Shown: positions 13,948-17,047 of the stretch, one piece after another
How the letters are laid out: every line of letters starts with the position of its first letter
Position numbering within the stretch: position 1 is the stretch's first letter
Assembly (NCBI GenBank): GCA_037443785.1
Contig: JBBINR010000053.1
Location: 1-17,047, forward strand
DNA length: 17,047 nucleotides
Origin: JAQUOA01 sp037443785
GTDB lineage: Bacteria; Bacteroidota; Ignavibacteria; UBA10030; UBA8401
Reading direction: 5' to 3'
The notes under the pieces: generated by a model
Databases searched by the model: none
The model's input: only the letters and a program-made list of their open reading frames with translations
Told to the model about the DNA's origin: nothing
Translations under genes and position numbers: made by a program

Positions 13948-14861
13948 GCGAACGATTAAAAGTAATTTTTGCCTACACCGCGATTTGTACGATCTGGGGT
14001 TCAACGTGGCTTGCCATTAAGCTTGGCCTTGAAACAATGCCGCCGCTGCTTTCGGCCGGGTTACGGTTTATCATTGCGGGAATTGTTTTATACACGATCA
14101 TCAAAATCAGAAAAATAAAAATTCCCTGGAATCCCTCAACGTATTGGTTCTTCATCATTGTTTCGTTGACGTCATTTTCATTTCCTTTTGGACTCGTCTA
14201 TTGGGGAGAGGAAAAAGTATCTTCAGGCCTTACGTCGATTCTTTTCGCGGTCTTCCCATTTTGTGTTGCAATCATGTCTACCATATTTTTGCCGAAAGAG
14301 CGCTTAAACGCTGCAAAAATAATTGGAATTATTTTTGGTTTTTTGGGAATCGTTACGATCTTTTTCCAGGACGTTCAATTAGGAACTGGCACAGAACAAT
14401 TTTTTGGAATGGCAGCAATTGTTCTTTCTGCGGCGATTCAAGCTTTCTCTGCTGTGATGATTAAAAAACATGGACACGATATCAGTCCTGTGGTTGTGAG
14501 TTTTATTCCGATGTCGTTTGCCGGGATTATTTTAGTGTCATCCAGTCTCATATTTGAAAACTTCTCAGCTGTCCACTTTACGGCAACGGGAGTTGCAAGC
14601 ATTTGTTATCTCGCAATCTTTGGTTCGGTCACGACGTTCGTCAGTTACTTTTGGCTTCTTAAAAGAGTGGAAGTCGTTTTGCTTTCTCTCACGTCATTCA
14701 TTACGCCAATTATTGCCGTCGTTCTTGGCGTTATTATTTTAGATGAGCATGTCTCGTCATATATTTTTGCCGGAACATTTTTGGTACTCCTTGGTATTCT
14801 CACAGCAAATGCATCAGATATTCGTTTATTGATTCGTCGGCGGGTTTTTCAAAAAGATTAA
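13944..14861 (+). CDS. EamA family (drug/metabolite transporter superfamily) permease
   Basis: This 305-aa integral membrane protein has about ten transmembrane segments arranged as two EamA repeats. The first repeat carries IWGSTWLAIKLGLETMPPLLSAGLRF (17-42) and the second carries FGSVTTFVSYFWLLKR (226-241) and SLTSFITPIIAVVLGVIILDEHVSS (248-272), both typical of the RhaT/YdcZ-like group. Family members export or import amino acids, nucleosides or other small metabolites; the substrate cannot be read from sequence. The start ATG overlaps the DUF1015 stop by four bases and is preceded by GGAAG, so expression depends on the upstream gene. The M14 gene follows after 31 nt and may belong to the same transcript. 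Confidence 0.92.
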   Translation: MSERLKVIFAYTAICTIWGSTWLAIKLGLETMPPLLSAGLRFIIAGIVLYTIIKIRKIKIPWNPSTYWFFIIVSLTSFSFPFGLVYWGEEKVSSGLTSILFAVFPFCVAIMSTIFLPKERLNAAKIIGIIFGFLGIVTIFFQDVQLGTGTEQFFGMAAIVLSAAIQAFSAVMIKKHGHDISPVVVSFIPMSFAGIILVSSSLIFENFSAVHFTATGVASICYLAIFGSVTTFVSYFWLLKRVEVVLLSLTSFITPIIAVVLGVIILDEHVSSYIFAGTFLVLLGILTANASDIRLLIRRRVFQKD

Positions 14862-14892
14862 GAGTAATATTTTTAGCCGAAAGGTTTCGATC

Positions 14893-16164
14893 ATGAAACT
14901 TGTACAATATTCCTTATTTCTTTTTTCATTCACTTCGTTTGTATTTTCTCAAACACTTGTTCAGCAAGAACCCGATCCCTGCGGCTATCCTGATTCTTCG
15001 ATGATGTCTAAATTTGTCGCATCAATCGGCTTTGGCTACGGCTACGACACATTAAAGATTGATCTCGACAATTGGAGTAAAAGTCCCTTTGTGAAAATTG
15101 ATTCAATCGGGGCAACGTTTCAAAACAGAACGATGTTCATGCTGACGATTGAGGATACGTCAAAAGTGGATTCTTCGCGCAAGAGAATCTGGATTCATGC
15201 CCGCACACATCCGATAGAAGTGCAGGGAACCTGGGTGACGAACGAGATCATAAAAATTTTGTTAAGCGATTCATCGATTGCCAAAACTTTACGCGACAGC
15301 TGCGTTTTCAATATTGTGCCGATGTATAATCCTGATGGGGTCGAATTAGGAAAGCTGAGAGAGAATGCAAACAACATTGATATCGAAGGCAATTGGAATA
15401 CGTTTCCCAGTCAGCCGGAAGTGAATGTTTTACGGAATATGTTTACCACATTGATGTCGAAACCAAACCAAATTAAGATTGCGCTCAATATGCATTCGGC
15501 GTATCCTGACAAAAATGGAATTCCACATAGGTATTTTGTTTATCACACTGCAACAGGAACTTCTACTTCCTATTCTGCTCATGAAATAAAATTTATTGAT
15601 ACGGTCCGATGTCGATTCCAAGGAGGAATTGAGCCATATACTTTTTTCCAAAGCTGGACTTCTTCTGCGGCAAAGCAATATCCCGAAAGCTGGTTCTGGT
15701 ACAATCACAAAGAAAACGTTCTGGCGTTGACGTACGAAGATATGAATGATCCGAGTGCGAATTCGTTTACCAAAACGGCGTTCGCAATTCTTAACGGCAT
15801 TGCGGATGATCTTGGAATCACAAAGTCTGTGATGTATGTAGCTGAAAATAATACTGTCCCTTCCTCGTTCGTGCTTGAACAGAACTTTCCCAATCCATTT
15901 AATCCTTCGACAGTTATTCAATATCAAATCCCCATTAATCTCCCTTTGCAAGGAGGAAATTCGTCGAAGACGAAGGGGGGATTCGTGACGTTGAAAGTGT
16001 TTGATGTTATTGGAAGAGAAGTTGCCACGCTCGTAAACGAAACACAAAGTGCGGGACTGCACAGCGTTCAGTTTGATGGACGGAATCTTTCTTCGGGCGT
16101 CTATTATTATGTTCTTCGCTCCGGAGAATTTGTCAGCGCAAAGAAGATGGTGCTGCTGAAATAA
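14893..16164 (+). CDS. Secreted M14-family zinc carboxypeptidase-like protein with T9SS sorting domain
   Basis: This 423-aa protein has a signal peptide (1-19, ending VFS), an M14 peptidase-like domain (about 40-310) and a C-terminal type IX secretion sorting domain (about 325-423, beginning SFVLEQNFPNPFNPST and ending SAKKMVLLK). Zinc ligands His106 and Glu109 (THPIE) and His201 (NMHSAY) are present, as is the general base Glu282 (TYED). Arg156 probably matches the substrate Arg127 of carboxypeptidase A. The usual NRN motif that holds the substrate C-terminal carboxylate is changed: DIEGNW (163-168) replaces DLNRNW, so Asn144-Arg145 equivalents are Glu165-Gly166. This suggests a substrate other than a free peptide C-terminus. 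The sorting domain carries about 17 extra residues (348-364), which coincide with a palindromic DNA element. AAAGG eight bases upstream supports the start. A terminator follows at 16189. Confidence 0.9.
   Translation: MKLVQYSLFLFSFTSFVFSQTLVQQEPDPCGYPDSSMMSKFVASIGFGYGYDTLKIDLDNWSKSPFVKIDSIGATFQNRTMFMLTIEDTSKVDSSRKRIWIHARTHPIEVQGTWVTNEIIKILLSDSSIAKTLRDSCVFNIVPMYNPDGVELGKLRENANNIDIEGNWNTFPSQPEVNVLRNMFTTLMSKPNQIKIALNMHSAYPDKNGIPHRYFVYHTATGTSTSYSAHEIKFIDTVRCRFQGGIEPYTFFQSWTSSAAKQYPESWFWYNHKENVLALTYEDMNDPSANSFTKTAFAILNGIADDLGITKSVMYVAENNTVPSSFVLEQNFPNPFNPSTVIQYQIPINLPLQGGNSSKTKGGFVTLKVFDVIGREVATLVNETQSAGLHSVQFDGRNLSSGVYYYVLRSGEFVSAKKMVLLK
15927..15983 (+). repeat. Palindromic element inside the T9SS sorting-domain coding region
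   Basis: The boundaries are AATCCCC (15927-15933) and GGGGATT (15977-15983), which are inverted copies. Inside lie an imperfect palindrome around TTGCAA (CTCCCTTTGCAAGGAG, 15940-15955) and a hairpin TTCGTC-GAA-GACGAA (15960-15974). In the protein it adds INLPLQGGNSSKTKGGF between the two conserved strands IQYQIP and VTLKVFDVIGREVATL, which normally are close together. The frame is kept. Confidence 0.6.
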
Positions 16165-16188
16165 ATGAATGTATTTTGTTCATCTGTG

Positions 16189-16228
16189 ACGGCTCTTCAA
16201 ATTTTTTTGATGAGCCGTTTTATTTTTA
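16189..16228 (+). terminator. Intrinsic terminator after the M14 gene
   Basis: ACGGCTCTTCAAA, a TTTT loop and TTTGATGAGCCGT (16189-16218) pair at 12 of 13 positions, with a GC-rich base, and are followed by TTTATTTTT. It starts 25 nt after the stop codon and fits a rho-independent terminator well. Confidence 0.88.
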
Positions 16229-16273
16229 CACTTGAGAACATAACGATATTATTATACATTTTTTCATCCTCTT

Positions 16274-16333
16274 GTTCCCAATCTCTCCGCCAGAGGCGGA
16301 CAAGTGATTGGGAACGCTGTTTGAGCAAAGCTC
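16274..16333. repeat. Nested palindromic intergenic repeat (GTTCCCAATC / TCCGCC type)
   Basis: GTTCCCAATC (16274-16283) and GATTGGGAAC (16306-16315) are perfect inverted arms. Nested inside is TCCGCC-AGA-GGCGGA (16286-16300). A third small hairpin GAGC-AAA-GCTC follows at 16323-16333. The region lies between the M14 terminator and the propeller lipoprotein gene. The TCCGCC(T)CTGGCGGA core and TTGGGAAC arms look like a dispersed repeat. No coding content is seen. Confidence 0.7.
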
Positions 16334-16380
16334 TGCTTCCAACTACTGAGTATATTGTATAACAACAGCCGGAGATACTC

Positions 16381-17047
16381 ATGCATAAATTATTTTTTCT
16401 TTCAATAGTAGCCATTCTTTTATTCTCTGGCACGGACTGCAAAGACAAACCGCCGGTTGTGCCGCCGGAGAATAAACCGCCCGATACCACCAGCCATAAT
16501 TTTATATTTACCACATACACATTCGGCGGTAATGCCGGCTCAAGTTACTTTAAGGATGTGGCGATAATTAACGACAGCGACATTTGGGCGGTGGGACAAA
16601 TTTATACTTCTCCCGAAACAACATATAACGCCGCGCATTGGGATGGGAAGAAGTGGAAACTTTGGAGATTATATTATAGCACTAACTCTTTTATCAATTC
16701 TATTCAGGGAATATTTCCAATGAGTTCCAACAGTATTTACTTAGCGGCAGGAAGTATTTTCCATTGGGATGGGAGTTCAGCACAGGGTGAATTGGTTTTT
16801 TCAAGGTTAACGCTTCCGGATCCGAATGCTACTATTGAAAAATTATGGGGATTGAATAACAATATCTATGGAGTAGGCAATGCAGGCACAATAGTTCACT
16901 ACGATGGCAGCACTTGGAGTAAGCAGGAAAGCGGCACGACCATAGACCTGCGGGATGTGTGGGGGACACCTGACGGGAAAGTTGTGTGGGCGTGCGGAGA
17001 AAGTTACAATGGGTTTAACAGCATTTTGCTCAAGTGCGAAACTAATC
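16381..17047 (+). CDS. Beta-propeller-type candidate lipoprotein, 3' end cut off by the window edge
   Basis: An open frame from the ATG at 16381 continues to the right edge (222 codons, no stop). GGAG lies nine bases upstream. The N-terminus is a hydrophobic signal (LFFLSIVAILLFSG) followed by Cys20 and a Pro-rich linker (KDKPPVVPPENKPPDTT), suggesting a lipoprotein, although the residues before the Cys (GTDC) are not a canonical lipobox. After this come repeated units with a strand-WAVG/strand-HWDG-W pattern: DIWAVGQIY...AAHWDGKKWKLW, SIYLAAGSIFHWDGSS, NIYGVGNAGTIVHYDGSTW and DVWGTPDGKVVWACG. Such repeats are typical of beta-propeller blades in surface or periplasmic proteins of Ignavibacteria-like genomes. 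The function is unknown; a binding or scaffold role is the likeliest guess. It is transcribed after a terminator, so it should have its own promoter near 16340-16375. Confidence 0.82.
   Translation, partial: MHKLFFLSIVAILLFSGTDCKDKPPVVPPENKPPDTTSHNFIFTTYTFGGNAGSSYFKDVAIINDSDIWAVGQIYTSPETTYNAAHWDGKKWKLWRLYYSTNSFINSIQGIFPMSSNSIYLAAGSIFHWDGSSAQGELVFSRLTLPDPNATIEKLWGLNNNIYGVGNAGTIVHYDGSTWSKQESGTTIDLRDVWGTPDGKVVWACGESYNGFNSILLKCETN

Noticed and set aside
15430..16062. A 210-residue minus-strand frame over the M14/T9SS gene
   Set aside because: It is antisense to a gene with zinc-site and sorting-domain motifs, is Arg/Ser/Ile-rich and has no ribosome site.

Overview
The window comes from a Gram-negative bacterium of the Bacteroidota/Chlorobi (FCB) side of the tree, most likely an Ignavibacteria-like lineage. 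This is inferred from three things. First, a secreted M14-family protein ends in a type IX secretion (T9SS) sorting domain with the NFPNPFNPST motif. Second, there is an S46 dipeptidyl-peptidase, a family concentrated in Bacteroidota relatives. Third, a C-terminally cut-off candidate lipoprotein carries DIWAVG/HWDG beta-propeller repeats. Base composition is moderately AT-rich and even, and I see no phage, integrase, transposase, CRISPR array, rRNA or tRNA.

Layout. Positions 1-5680 form a minus-strand block. In transcription order it holds a 567-aa Rossmann-fold protein of unknown role, a secreted S46 peptidase, a bidirectional hairpin terminator, the alanine aminotransferase alaC, and a secreted protein that runs off the left edge. 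A 311-bp AT-rich divergent region (5681-5991) separates this block from thyX and folA on the plus strand, which meet a minus-strand OsmC-like gene end to end with a 1-nt gap. An NfeD/SPFH (QmcA-type) membrane pair follows. It is closed by a strong hairpin repeat, which also faces a minus-strand outer-membrane protein and an rlmI-like rRNA methyltransferase. Divergent from rlmI lies era. The 304-bp gap after era is filled by two palindromic repeat elements. A translationally coupled DUF1015-EamA transporter pair comes next, then the T9SS-targeted M14 protein with a good intrinsic terminator, another nested palindromic repeat, and the 5' part of a beta-propeller lipoprotein gene running off the right edge.

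How the genes work together. Most of this is housekeeping: dTMP and folate metabolism (thyX-folA), ribosome biogenesis (era, rlmI), amino-acid metabolism (alaC) and membrane maintenance (nfeD-SPFH). It is mixed with cell-envelope and peptide-degrading functions (S46, M14, outer-membrane protein, propeller lipoprotein) that suit a peptide-scavenging lifestyle.

I found no complete new defence or biosynthetic system. The signals most worth a second look are: (i) a palindromic element sitting in frame inside the T9SS sorting domain of the M14 protein; (ii) replacement of the Asn-Arg carboxylate-binding pair in that M14 protein; (iii) a 16-bp perfect inverted repeat inside the 3' end of folA and a 9-bp hairpin that ends one base before the folA start codon; (iv) thyX next to folA; (v) several different intergenic palindromic repeats; (vi) the uncharacterised 567-aa Rossmann protein next to the S46 peptidase.
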